Assembly (NCBI GenBank): GCA_964517135.1
Contig: CAZFBA010000001.1
Span: forward strand, 1 to 64,000
Direction of reading: 5' to 3'
Length of the DNA stretch: 64,000 bases
Source of the DNA: CAZFBA01 sp964517135
GTDB taxonomy: Bacteria > Cyanobacteriota > Vampirovibrionia > JBFMGH01
Shown here: positions 26,340-35,153 of the stretch, one piece after another
How positions within the stretch are numbered: the stretch's first letter is position 1
How the letters are laid out: each line of letters starts with the position of its first letter
Position numbers and translations under genes: made by a program
The notes under the pieces: generated by a model
What the model was told of the DNA's origin: nothing
What the model saw: only the letters and a program-made list of their open reading frames with translations
Database searches by the model: none

Positions 26340-27518
26340 TTAATTATGCATTTCTGAAATCTTTTTTATTTCAAAAGGTTTTTCAGAATTGATAAACATT
26401 GTTTGAGTTGGGAAGGCAAATTTGACGCCCAGGTTCTTAAATTCTTTCATGATAGAAAGAAATATCTCCTGACGTATTACCATAAACTCGTGCCAGTCAG
26501 TAGTTTTAGTAAATAAATAGAGCATTATTTTCAGAGAATGTGGCCCGAATTCGACAAAATGTATTTCCTGATAATCATACATTTCGGGGTGGTTTTTAAC
26601 TATTTCCCGGCAGGCTTCGACTGCCTTTTCAACTTTATCAGGTGGTGTTGAGTATTCTATATCCAGATTACAATAAATTCGCCGTCGGTCATGTCGTGAA
26701 ACATTTTTGATAGTGGCATTAGCCATCTCGTTATTAGGCAAAATGAGCAGCGTGCGGTCAAATGCTCTTATTTTTGTTGATCTTAAAGAGATATCTTCGA
26801 CGATACCTTCAACACTGACACCTGATATTGTTTTGTCTACAATAATCCAGTCGCCTATTTTGTAGACATTATCTATCATAACTGCAATAGAACCAAAGAT
26901 ATTAGCAATAGAATCTTTAGCTGCAAAGCCTATTGCAAGACCTGATATACCAAAGCCTGCAACCAGAGATGTTACAGAGTATCCACGGTTTTGAATAACT
27001 ATAATAAGAGCAATAAGTACCAGTGCAACTTTAAAGGCCTTTTTAAATAAAGGTAAAAACTGACTTATTATAGGCTCTTCATAAGGTATGCCATCTTTTT
27101 TTGCACTCTCTCGTGCTTTTTTCTCCAGCCAGTATTTAATTTTGTCTGTAAATACATCTGTTAAAATAAATGCAGCCCACGTAATAATACCTGCCCACAT
27201 TGTTTCGACAGTAGCCTGAAGAATTTCTCTTAGTGGAAACTCGTCATTAGTAGGGTTAAGGGTAAGTGCAGCCCAGTAAAAACCGCTTACATAAATAAAC
27301 CATACTAAAGGGCCTTCAAGACCGTTAACCAGATGGTCATCAAGGTCTGTTTCGGTTTTCTCAACCAGTATTTTGAGTTTTTTGTCAATAAAAATTTTCA
27401 GAACTTTTACTATTATCAGGGTTAAAAGAATAACCAGAAAACATGAAATAACCTGAGAATAGGTCACCCCAAGAACAGTACTTTCTGAAAGGTACTTAAA
27501 GATGGCTGAAAATTCCAT
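26340..27518 (-). CDS. MscS-family mechanosensitive channel
   Basis: A 392-aa small-conductance mechanosensitive channel that releases solutes on hypo-osmotic shock. N-terminal helices run to about residue 195; the pore-lining TM3 and the start of the beta domain are clear in VAGFGISGLAIGFAAKDSIAN and IDNVYKIGDWI, followed by VEDISLRSTKIRAFD and ILPNNEMANATIKN. GGGAG lies 6 bases before the ATG. It follows the aminotransferase gene by 29 bases on the same strand and may share its transcript, without an obvious functional tie. Confidence 0.95.
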   Translation of the reverse strand: MEFSAIFKYLSESTVLGVTYSQVISCFLVILLTLIIVKVLKIFIDKKLKILVEKTETDLDDHLVNGLEGPLVWFIYVSGFYWAALTLNPTNDEFPLREILQATVETMWAGIITWAAFILTDVFTDKIKYWLEKKARESAKKDGIPYEEPIISQFLPLFKKAFKVALVLIALIIVIQNRGYSVTSLVAGFGISGLAIGFAAKDSIANIFGSIAVMIDNVYKIGDWIIVDKTISGVSVEGIVEDISLRSTKIRAFDRTLLILPNNEMANATIKNVSRHDRRRIYCNLDIEYSTPPDKVEKAVEACREIVKNHPEMYDYQEIHFVEFGPHSLKIMLYLFTKTTDWHEFMVIRQEIFLSIMKEFKNLGVKFAFPTQTMFINSEKPFEIKKISEMHN

Positions 27519-27547
27519 TTTAAACTCCCTTTGTTTTTATATTAGCT

Positions 27548-28810
27548 TTAATACCTGAAATTATCTTTCTCCATTCTTTCGATAACCTGTGTTAGCATCT
27601 CTTCAGGTAAGACAAGTGATAATCTGAAATAGTTTTTACCATATTGACCGAAGGCTGAGCCTGGCACAGCAACAATGCCCGAGGTTTCAAGCAGGTCAGC
27701 TGTGTACTCATCGCCGTCTTTATATCTTTCAGGTACTGGCAACCAAAGATAAAATGTTGCTCCTGGTACAGATTTTTCGTCAATAGGCCAGCCTAATTTT
27801 TTTAATCCATCAACCATTAACTTTTGTTTTTGCTGTAATATAGCGTTATTTTCTTTAATATACTCGTCACAGGAAGGATCTGTCAGAGCAACCTGGCCGG
27901 CACGCTGTATAGCCTTAAAAATACCGGTATCAGTTGTGGACTTAACTTTGGCCAGAATACCTACAACATCAATGTTGCCAACTGCAAAGCCTATTCTCCA
28001 GCCGGTCATGCTATATGGCTTACTCAGGCTATGGCATTCTATAGCTATATCCATGGCACCTTCACACTGTAAAATTGACGCAGCAGGTATATCTCCAAAT
28101 TGCATATCCACATAAGCTGCATCACTGCATATAATGATATTATGTTTCAGGCCAAAATCAACTATTTTCTGGAGATATTCTAATGGTGCAGTTGCTCCGA
28201 TCGGGTTTGACGGGTAATTAATGACCAGCATTTTAACTTTATTTTTATTGTATCCATCTTTTTCAAGCTGATCAAGAATTTTTTCAGGATCAGGCAAATA
28301 GTTATCCTCTGGTTTCAGTGCAACAGGATAAGCAAGCCCGCCTATAGTCCTTATAGCTTCTTGATAAGAGGCATAACCCGGGTCAGGCACCATAATTATA
28401 TCCTTGTCTTTTTCATTAACTGTAGGCGTAATAAATGCCCTGAAGAGGTTTACCAGACCTTCCTTTGAACCTATTAAACTGCATACCTGCGTTTTAGGAT
28501 TTACTTCAACGTTAAAACGTTTCTTCATACGTTTTGCTGCGGCCTCAAGAAAAAAGGCTTCTCCTTTAGAAGAAGAATACATACTAATTTTAGGTTCATA
28601 AATAGCCTTTTCCAGTGCCTCCATAACAACTGCTGGTGGTGGCTGTGTGGGTGCACCAATACTCATATTAAGCGGGGTACGGTCTTTTTTCTCTAATTCA
28701 GGAGTTAAATCAAGCATTCTTTGTTTAATTCTGAACATAATGTAAGTTTGCAGGTCTTTAACATGCTCTGAATAAAGCGATTTAATATCTGTAGAAGTAG
28801 TCTGGCTCAT
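27548..28810 (-). CDS. Class I/II PLP-dependent aminotransferase
   Basis: A fold-type I aminotransferase, soluble. Key motifs: NMSIGAPTQPPP near the N terminus, SKGEAFFLEAAAKR, PDPGYASYQEA, VINYPSNPIGATA, ICSDAAYVDMQ and the PLP-lysine segment HSLSKPYSMTGWRIGF, with RLSLVLP at the end. The closest relatives I can think of are LL-diaminopimelate/aspartate-type enzymes (DapL or DapC-like), but the amino donor cannot be settled. I prefer the ATG at 28810, preceded by AGAGGA at 5-base spacing, over the ATG at 28834 eight codons upstream. Confidence 0.92.
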   Translation of the reverse strand: MSQTTSTDIKSLYSEHVKDLQTYIMFRIKQRMLDLTPELEKKDRTPLNMSIGAPTQPPPAVVMEALEKAIYEPKISMYSSSKGEAFFLEAAAKRMKKRFNVEVNPKTQVCSLIGSKEGLVNLFRAFITPTVNEKDKDIIMVPDPGYASYQEAIRTIGGLAYPVALKPEDNYLPDPEKILDQLEKDGYNKNKVKMLVINYPSNPIGATAPLEYLQKIVDFGLKHNIIICSDAAYVDMQFGDIPAASILQCEGAMDIAIECHSLSKPYSMTGWRIGFAVGNIDVVGILAKVKSTTDTGIFKAIQRAGQVALTDPSCDEYIKENNAILQQKQKLMVDGLKKLGWPIDEKSVPGATFYLWLPVPERYKDGDEYTADLLETSGIVAVPGSAFGQYGKNYFRLSLVLPEEMLTQVIERMEKDNFRY

Positions 28811-29004
28811 AGTCATCCTCTTTTTAACTTTCAACTAACTCATTTAATTAAGACTGATGTATAACTATAATGATGTTTTTTTTGTTTTCGATATTCAAAA
28901 AATATTAATTAAAATATGGGTTGAACGAACAGGTGACCAATTGCTGAGAAAGAGAACAAGAAACCACCCAAGACCTCGGTAGATAGCCTGCTTTGCAGAC
29001 GAAG

Positions 29005-29098
29005 GGTGGGGCTTTACCCCCTCTATGTGGTCAGATGCCAGCCATGGCACGGGTTTGAAAATCGAAAATTTATTAAGTTATACACTGATCTTTTAATA
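29005..29098 (-). repeat. Dispersed 90-base repeat (family B), copy 2
   Basis: It is an inverted counterpart of the copy at 23951-24040. GGGTTTGAAAATCGAA, TTAAGTTATACACTGATC and the GGGGCTTTACCCC end can be aligned to its reverse complement. It sits in the 530-base gap upstream of the aminotransferase gene and beside a toxin-gene remnant. Confidence 0.65.
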
Positions 29099-29223
29099 AT
29101 GGTATAAGATCAATAAATTTATGCAATATTTTTCATTGGATAAGTGCTGAAGATAAACTAGTAATAGAGTATGAAGCGGAGTTTTATCAAAAAAAGAAAC
29201 ATCGGTAAGAGAATATAGCTAAG

Positions 29224-29336
29224 ATGACGATTAATTATAAAACAATTCCTGAGTTTGATAAGGACTTTAAGAAACTTTTTAACGTTATAAAACACTGGAA
29301 AACGATTTTGAGAATATGAAAATGTTTGTGGTATAA
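29224..29336 (+). pseudogene. Remnant of a RelE-like toxin gene (frameshifted)
   Basis: An ATG opens a frame reading MTINYKTIPEFDKDFKKLF, typical of RelE/YafQ-like toxins. After ...NVIK the frame is lost; shifting by one restores LENDFENMKMFVV and a TAA at 29334-29336. Only the first third of a toxin is left. Just upstream (about 29140-29203) a frame ending VIEYEAEFYQKKKHR then TAA could be the tail of the cognate antitoxin. It lies directly before era and beside a family B repeat. Confidence 0.5.
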
Positions 29337-29371
29337 AATAAATGAATTACTCAAAATACAGGAATAATAAC

Positions 29372-30268
29372 GTGAGCTTTAAATCAGGATTCGTAACAAT
29401 TGCCGGCAGGCCTAATACAGGAAAATCTACACTGCTAAACCACATACTAAAACAAAAAATAGCAATTATTTCTGATAAAGTGCAAACCACAAGAAGAAGA
29501 TTGAGAGGTATATATAACGATGAACGTGGGCAAATAGTCTTTATTGATACTCCTGGTATTCATAAACCTTTTCATAAACTGGGTGAATACCTTATGGAAG
29601 AAACTAAACTGGCAATACCTGACTCAGACCTGATACTCTTTATGGTTGATGCCAGGTCAGCACCCGGACCGGGCGATAAATGGATCATAAATAATGTTCT
29701 CGAAACAGATAAACCCGTACTGATGATCGTCAATAAAATCGACCTGATCAAAAATACCGAAGAACGCTCAAATAATGTCGAACAATATCTGTCACTTTTT
29801 GCTGGCAAAAAAATTAGAACCATCCTTGTTTCAGCTAAAACAGGCAGAAATGTTGATGATCTTCTTAAAAGTATTTTCAGATTGCTGCCTGAAGGCCCTA
29901 GGTATTATCCTGAAGACGATATAACAGACCAGAGCACACGTGCTATTGCTGAAGAAATCGTCAGAGAAAAGGTTTTGATAAATACTGAAGAAGAATTGCC
30001 TCATTCTGTTGCGGTTATTATTGATTCTTACAAACAAGAGAAAGATCTAACATCAATATTTGCAACTATTTACGTTGAGAGAGATTCTCAAAAAGGCATG
30101 ATTATAGGCAAAAATGGATCCATGCTTAAGAAAATTGGCACGCTAGCAAGAAAAGAAATTGAAGAAATGACAGAAGAAAAAATATACCTGGAACTTCTTG
30201 TGAAAGTTAAAAAAAACTGGCGAAAAAATACTTCTGCACTCAGACAGTTCGGGTATCAAAACAGGTAA
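29372..30268 (+). CDS. era: GTPase Era
   Basis: An essential GTP-binding protein for 16S rRNA maturation and 30S assembly. G1 is GRPNTGKST, G2 lies in QTTRRRLRG, G3 is DTPG, G4 is NKID and G5 is VSAK; the C-terminal KH domain carries IIGKNGSMLKKIG. I prefer the GTG at 29372 (AGGA at 8-base spacing), which gives 298 aa, near the standard Era length; the ATG at 29342 would add ten residues and has no ribosome site. The gene appears to be on its own, followed by small-ORF territory. Confidence 0.95.
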   Translation: MSFKSGFVTIAGRPNTGKSTLLNHILKQKIAIISDKVQTTRRRLRGIYNDERGQIVFIDTPGIHKPFHKLGEYLMEETKLAIPDSDLILFMVDARSAPGPGDKWIINNVLETDKPVLMIVNKIDLIKNTEERSNNVEQYLSLFAGKKIRTILVSAKTGRNVDDLLKSIFRLLPEGPRYYPEDDITDQSTRAIAEEIVREKVLINTEEELPHSVAVIIDSYKQEKDLTSIFATIYVERDSQKGMIIGKNGSMLKKIGTLARKEIEEMTEEKIYLELLVKVKKNWRKNTSALRQFGYQNR

Positions 30269-30278
30269 AAATATAAAG

Positions 30279-30383
30279 TTGCTTAAATTTTCTTTACAAA
30301 CTGTTCCAAAAAACCGGATGATTGTTTTTATAATTATAGGGGTAATTTCTGTCATTTTTTGGGGAATAATTAACATCATCTAA
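30279..30383 (+). CDS. Candidate 34-aa hydrophobic micro-protein after era
   Basis: Starting at TTG, 10 bases past era, the frame gives a basic head (LKFSLQTVPKNR) and one strong membrane helix (MIVFIIIGVISVIFWGIINI), then TAA. The amphipathic layout is what one expects of a single-pass micro-protein, but the start codon and ribosome site are weak. It could equally be a remnant of something longer. Confidence 0.3.
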   Translation: MLKFSLQTVPKNRMIVFIIIGVISVIFWGIINII

Positions 30384-30405
30384 TTTTAAGTTTGAAGGGG
30401 AATTT

Positions 30406-30513
30406 ATGACACTTATTAAAAGGCGAGTATACAGGGGTGTTTATTTGAAATGGAGTGTTTATCTAATACCGCAAATTATGGTATTATTTTTTGCCCACCT
30501 AAACTTAGGATAG
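30406..30513 (+). CDS. Candidate 35-aa small protein with its own terminator
   Basis: The ATG follows GAAGGGG at 5-base spacing, a strong ribosome site, and the frame reads MTLIKRRVYRGVYLKWSVYL then a hydrophobic end and TAG. A clear terminator begins 24 bases further on. Strong signals at both ends of such a short frame argue for a real gene, but there is no homology evidence. Confidence 0.35.
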   Translation: MTLIKRRVYRGVYLKWSVYLIPQIMVLFFAHLNLG

Positions 30514-30537
30514 AGAGTTTTTTATAAACTCTTGGAT

Positions 30538-30566
30538 ACTCCAGGCGTTTTGTCTGGAGTTTTTTT
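30538..30566 (+). terminator. Rho-independent terminator downstream of era
   Basis: ACTCCAG (30538-30544) pairs with CTGGAGT (30554-30560) over a 9-base loop and is followed by six T. A second small hairpin, GAGTTT/AAACTC, lies at 30515-30531. It ends the era and small-ORF transcript. Confidence 0.8.
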
Positions 30567-30620
30567 ATGGCAAAGCAAAGATTCACGATGTAATTTTGAT
30601 AATCCTGAACCCCTGAAAAA

Positions 30621-30702
30621 GACTGATTAATAACTTGAAAAACTTTTAATTTTAAACCTCTTGCTGTGATTGGCACCGATCTATAAAATGCCCCCCACCC
30701 TT
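30621..30702 (+). repeat. Dispersed repeat (family B), diverged copy 3
   Basis: GACTGATTAATAACTTGAAA, TTTTAATTTTAAACC and a C-rich end CCCCCCACCC follow the same order as the 23951 copy in the same orientation, but identity is visibly lower. It lies between the era terminator and hemC. The 540-base gap holds nothing else I can support beyond the two micro-ORFs. Confidence 0.4.
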
Positions 30703-30812
30703 TTTGGATAGCCGCTGTCCCTCAATTTGCTTGAATCTATCATTTTTTATAAAGCAGTCTGTATGATGTCTTAAACAGGTTAATTGTATATATGAAAACC
30801 AATACATAAGTA

Positions 30813-31757
30813 TTAATAATTTTTTATAATCTCTTTCAGTATAATTTCTGCACCCTGCTGTTTAAGGGCTTGAGCCAGTGAAATGCCTGCACTTTCAGGA
30901 GAATTACTTGTTACGGTATGCTTGAAAAACCGTTCACCTTTGAGGTCTGAGACAAAACCATTAATAGTAATAGAGTTATTTTCAATTTCTGCAATAGCTC
31001 CGAGTGGAACCTGACAGCCACCTTTGATTTCTGAAAGAAAGGCTCTTTCAGCACGGGTAATAATTTCTGTTTTTGGGTGGTTTACGAGAGAGAGCATTTG
31101 CCGTATTTCAGTGTCATCTTCACGGCATTCTATGCCAAGAATGCCCTGACAAACAGCCGGTATTAGCGTATCTACAGGGAAGTATTCTTTAATTCTGGCG
31201 GTCAGGTTAAGTCGTTTGATGCCTGCGCTGGCAAGTATAATAGCGTCGTAGTTGTTGTTATCAAGCTTTTTCAGGCGTGTATTAAGGTTTCCTCTGATGT
31301 CCTGATAAAGAAGATCAGGTCTGAGTCTTTTGAGTTGTGATTTTCTCCGCAGGGATGATGTACCCACGATGCTTCCTGGTTTGAGTTCCTGAAGGGTTTT
31401 TGCTGCAATAATTACATCTCGGGGGTCTTCTCTTTTTGTTACTGCTCCAATCATTAATCTCTGTGGCAGTACAGATGGTAAATCTTTTAAACTATGGACT
31501 GCAAAATCGATTTCTCTATTTAAAATGGCGTTTTCGAGTTCTCTGGTAAAAAGTCCTTTATCGCCGATGGCACTGAGAGCTTTATCCAGAATTTTATCGC
31601 CTTTAGTAGTAATTTCTTTTATGGTAAATTTAAAGTTAGGGAAGAGTTTTTCAAGCTCTTTTTTAACAATTATTGTTTGAGTCAGGGCCAGCTGGCTTGC
31701 TCTTGAGCCAATAACTACCTGTTTGCGGTATTTTTTTAATTCATTATTAGTTGTCAT
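30813..31757 (-). CDS. hemC: Porphobilinogen deaminase (hydroxymethylbilane synthase)
   Basis: Condenses four porphobilinogen units into hydroxymethylbilane on a dipyrromethane cofactor. At 314 aa it has the family length. VIGSRASQLALTQT at the N terminus, HSLKDLPSVLP, GTSSLRRKSQL, and GGCQVPLGA with the cofactor-binding Cys are all present. It overlaps the end of hemA by 11 bases, so the two are translationally coupled in the order hemA-hemC. The later tetrapyrrole steps are not in the window, so the end product (haem, sirohaem or cobalamin) is unknown. Confidence 0.96.
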   Translation of the reverse strand: MTTNNELKKYRKQVVIGSRASQLALTQTIIVKKELEKLFPNFKFTIKEITTKGDKILDKALSAIGDKGLFTRELENAILNREIDFAVHSLKDLPSVLPQRLMIGAVTKREDPRDVIIAAKTLQELKPGSIVGTSSLRRKSQLKRLRPDLLYQDIRGNLNTRLKKLDNNNYDAIILASAGIKRLNLTARIKEYFPVDTLIPAVCQGILGIECREDDTEIRQMLSLVNHPKTEIITRAERAFLSEIKGGCQVPLGAIAEIENNSITINGFVSDLKGERFFKHTVTSNSPESAGISLAQALKQQGAEIILKEIIKNY

Positions 31758-33006
31758 TTTTATCCAGGTTAAATAAATCGTTTAGCAGTCGTGCTGTCTG
31801 GTAGATTTCTTGGTGTTCACGGGTAGATTTAATTCTTACTGTCGGGTCGTGGAGGATGGTATTAACAAGCTGGCGGCTCAATTCTTCCATAAGCATGCAT
31901 TTTTGCTCTGAAAACGGGCAAACTTTGCTTCGCATTTTGTCAATTTTTTCCTGACGAAGCATTTCAATTTTGTCTCTTAATTTAACCATTGTAGGTACTA
32001 TATCCCTTTGAATAAGCCATTGAGAAAAGTTTTCAGCTTCTTCTTTAATTATTTTTTCAGCCTGTGATATCATTTCATTTCTTGTATCAGCCTGATCATG
32101 CAGAAATTTATGAATATCATCTGTATTATACAGTGTAATGCCGGGCATGTTGCCAACAGAGTTATCTACATTTCGAGGTACTGAAATATCAATTATTGTT
32201 AATTTCTTGTTTTGGGGTATCTGTTCTGGTTTTATGATAACATGTGGCGCAGCAGTAGCAACAAAAAGGATATCTATAGTAGCCAGCGTTTCTTTTAGCT
32301 TGCGAAAAGAGGCAACAGGAAATTTATACCGGTCATAAATGTATTCCAGAGGCTTTTCTGATCTGTTTAAGACAATAATATCTCTGTGGTTATATTTAGC
32401 TACAAGGTGTTTCAATGCCAGTGTAGCCATTTTACCGGCACCAACAACAGCAATCTTCTTGTTTTTCAGGTCTCCGGTACTGTTTTTTGCCAGCTCTATA
32501 GCAGCTGAAGAGACGTTGTCAACTATAGATGTAATGTTAGTAAGAGTTCGTACTTTTTTATTTGTTGCCAGTGCAGCATTGAAGAGTTTATCCAGAATAG
32601 GGCCTGTCGTTTGAGCTTTATGGGCAATATTAAAAGCTTCTTTAACCTGGTATGTAATTTCTGTTTCGCCAACTACCATTGAATCGATACCTGAAGTAAC
32701 TTTGAATATCTGTCTTATGGTATCATCATGCATCAGTGTAAACATATATTTTCTTATTTCAGATACTTCAAGGTTATGATAATCTGCAAGAAACCGGACG
32801 ATGCTGCCTGATGCAACCTCGGTATCATCCACCAGCATATAAAATTCTGTTCTGTTACAGGTGCTAAGAATAATGGTCTCTCTAATAGAGGGATACCTGA
32901 TAAAGCTTTGAAGTGCCAGAGGCATATTTTCTGTATTAATCGAAAATTGTTCTCTAACCCTGACAGGGGCATTTTTATAGCGAAAACCTGCAACCAGTAA
33001 ATACAT
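31747..33006 (-). CDS. hemA: Glutamyl-tRNA reductase
   Basis: First step of the C5 pathway: reduces glutamyl-tRNA to glutamate-1-semialdehyde with NADPH. The catalytic Cys is in ILSTCNRTEFYMLV; VVGETEITYQVKEAF, the NADPH-binding VVGAGKMATLALKHL and the C-terminal dimerisation domain follow. I use the ATG at 33006, which yields the usual MYLLVAGFRYKNAPV start; the reading from a TTG at 33033 adds nine residues with no support. 419 aa. Use of the C5 pathway fits a cyanobacterial relative but is widespread in bacteria. Confidence 0.96.
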   Translation of the reverse strand: MYLLVAGFRYKNAPVRVREQFSINTENMPLALQSFIRYPSIRETIILSTCNRTEFYMLVDDTEVASGSIVRFLADYHNLEVSEIRKYMFTLMHDDTIRQIFKVTSGIDSMVVGETEITYQVKEAFNIAHKAQTTGPILDKLFNAALATNKKVRTLTNITSIVDNVSSAAIELAKNSTGDLKNKKIAVVGAGKMATLALKHLVAKYNHRDIIVLNRSEKPLEYIYDRYKFPVASFRKLKETLATIDILFVATAAPHVIIKPEQIPQNKKLTIIDISVPRNVDNSVGNMPGITLYNTDDIHKFLHDQADTRNEMISQAEKIIKEEAENFSQWLIQRDIVPTMVKLRDKIEMLRQEKIDKMRSKVCPFSEQKCMLMEELSRQLVNTILHDPTVRIKSTREHQEIYQTARLLNDLFNLDKNDN

Positions 33007-33263
33007 TTTTGTATACCAATTTTTATTCTGCAAATTTTAATTTATCATAAAGAAAAAGAAAATATAATGAAAAAAATCTCTTTTAAAAAGAGCTGCAAAC
33101 CTTTTAAATACAAAAATAATTGCTTAAAACACCCTGCAAAGATACCTGATTTTCTGTTATTACAGTGTTAAAATAAAAATATACAATTGGCATTTCAGGT
33201 ATTTAATGTGGTATTTTAATATTGGTAGTGTCTTCAAAACAATACAGGAATCTTTAAAAATAT

Positions 33264-34619
33264 ATGTTGGCTAATGCTGTTGAATTAAATAAAGTGTATT
33301 TTGCTCTGGCACCAGACTTTATGCAAAGACGGGATGATAAATGTCTCTTAATATGGAGCTTTCTACCATACTGGATGATCGTAAGTCAACAAATGCTAGC
33401 AGTGCTTACACAGTTTAACGGCCGCAATACACTTCAAGAAATTATAGATAAAACTGTATCATTGAGTGATATACAACCGGCACAGTATGAAAGTAAAGTT
33501 AAAAAAGAAGTTTCAAAATTACTTGAAGCTAAAATTCTCTCTACAAAACCAGAAAAACTTTCACTTGACTATGTAGAAGATATAACCTCACAGATTATAG
33601 AAGAAATAACACTTGAAATATCTGATGAGGAAAATGACGATACTGTTTTAAATCTTGAAGAACTAAAAACGATAATAAGAACCATTCATAAATATGTTAA
33701 AAACAATGCTATACTTCGTATAACAGGCTTAAAGCCAGCTCAGGATATTCAGAAACTGGTTGCATTGATCAAAACTGCCACCTATAAAGGTCTAAATATT
33801 TTTATCGACCTGCCTTCTGAAGCTTATACTGATGAATTTATAAATGAAATAAGCCGTATGCGAGTTCACGTTCAGATAACCTTTGACGGAGCTGTTTCTG
33901 ATATCAATGACGCCATTCAGGGTAAAGGAGCTTATGAAAGAAACGTTGAATGTGTTAGAAACTTTCTATCTAAAAAAGTTTATACCATTATGAACCTGAA
34001 TACATCAGAACATAACTATCAGGAGATGGGACACTTTTTAAATTTAGCAAAAAATACAGGGGTCAACGAATGCAGAGTAGTACCTTTAAAACGTACCGGT
34101 AAGTATAAAGATTTTCGAACACCTGATTATCGAGAAATCATAGCCTATCTTCTGGATGCTTTAGATAAAGACCCCGGTCTGATAAGACTTCTTGGCAGGG
34201 ATATACTGACAATTTTTGAACAACTTATCAGAAACAATGAACATAAACCATCCTGCGGGGCAGCAAAAAACCAGGTATTTATTAGCGCTGATGCCCGTGT
34301 ATACCCCTGTATCGGCTATAAGCTGCCACAGTTTGAGGCGGGCGACCTGACAGCACAGCCTATTGATGAAATATGGGAAGCCTCCAGTGTGCTTATTCAG
34401 GTAAGAGAAAATACTAACGTTCAGTCATATCAGCAATGTACAAAATGTGTAATACGCTACTGGTGCAGGGGTGGGTGCCGGGCTGAATCATTTGTACATA
34501 CCAAATCAGTTAACAAGCCTTCACCGGCCTGTAAAAGTATACAGATGGCATTTATAGACCTTTTCTGGAAACTTGCCGGAAGAGAAGAATTCTTTAAGCC
34601 CAAACAACCTGTTTGCTAG
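33264..34619 (+). CDS. RRE/PqqD-like plus SPASM protein lacking the radical SAM cluster
   Basis: The N-terminal ~95 residues look like a PqqD-type peptide-binding (RRE) domain. The middle follows a radical SAM barrel: ILRITGLKPAQD stands where GGEP is expected, then ITFDGAVSDINDAIQGKGAYERN. But the CX3CX2C loop is missing: where the motif should follow IIEEITLEIS (residues 112-120) there is only DEENDDTV, and there is no Cys between 27 and 230. The C-terminal SPASM domain keeps its cysteines (331, 349, 392, 395, 401, 405, 423) and GDLTAQPIDEIW. It is therefore probably not a radical enzyme; it may bind a peptide and Fe-S clusters. No precursor peptide is evident next to it. Confidence 0.8.
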   Translation: MLANAVELNKVYFALAPDFMQRRDDKCLLIWSFLPYWMIVSQQMLAVLTQFNGRNTLQEIIDKTVSLSDIQPAQYESKVKKEVSKLLEAKILSTKPEKLSLDYVEDITSQIIEEITLEISDEENDDTVLNLEELKTIIRTIHKYVKNNAILRITGLKPAQDIQKLVALIKTATYKGLNIFIDLPSEAYTDEFINEISRMRVHVQITFDGAVSDINDAIQGKGAYERNVECVRNFLSKKVYTIMNLNTSEHNYQEMGHFLNLAKNTGVNECRVVPLKRTGKYKDFRTPDYREIIAYLLDALDKDPGLIRLLGRDILTIFEQLIRNNEHKPSCGAAKNQVFISADARVYPCIGYKLPQFEAGDLTAQPIDEIWEASSVLIQVRENTNVQSYQQCTKCVIRYWCRGGCRAESFVHTKSVNKPSPACKSIQMAFIDLFWKLAGREEFFKPKQPVC

Positions 34620-34942
34620 TTGTTTAAATTTTCTTCAAAGCTAAAAAGACCTTCATATATGGCTTCAAATCGTTTATCTTCCATATATTCAATCATTTCA
34701 TCAGGATAAGTTATTTTGCCAAGTGCCAGACTAACCTCTGTCAGCAAAACACAGTCATTACAATACAAATTAGCATTATATAGCAAAGACCCTGCAAGAG
34801 GCTTAAATTCTCCACAACACGGGCACTGAAATAACTCACTGGCTGCATAAGGCTGTTCTTCAATGTCGTCAACCTTCATCTGCTCTACGGTTCTTTGTAT
34901 CTCACTAATGAGCTTTAGTCTTTTTTCTTTATCTTCTGCCAT
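34616..34942 (-). CDS. Small zinc-ribbon protein
   Basis: 108 aa. A CPCCGEFKPL knuckle near residue 40 and YCNDC near residue 58 form a four-Cys zinc ribbon, flanked by acidic helices. Its stop overlaps that of the SPASM protein by four bases (convergent). No family recognised. A DNA-, RNA- or protein-binding adaptor is the usual role of such small ribbons, but nothing specific can be said. The adjacent gene at 35154 encodes another small ribbon protein. Confidence 0.75.
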   Translation of the reverse strand: MAEDKEKRLKLISEIQRTVEQMKVDDIEEQPYAASELFQCPCCGEFKPLAGSLLYNANLYCNDCVLLTEVSLALGKITYPDEMIEYMEDKRFEAIYEGLFSFEENLNN

Positions 34943-35153
34943 AATTTTAAGTCTTTTGGGTCATAAAAATTTATATCACAAAAGTGTATAATATATTTAA
35001 GACAACTGCATAAATCATAACAAAAACTGTTACTACAGTTATGCACCGGTCTATATTATAAAAGTATACTGTTGATTTTTCTAAAATAATTTGACACTAT
35101 TTTCAAAAAATCATTTCTGGCTCAAACCTCCTCAAAGTGTGTAAAGGATTCAT

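Noticed and set aside
33264..34619. Annotating the gene as a radical SAM enzyme
   Set aside because: The CX3CX2C motif is missing, so the label would be misleading in spite of the SPASM domain.
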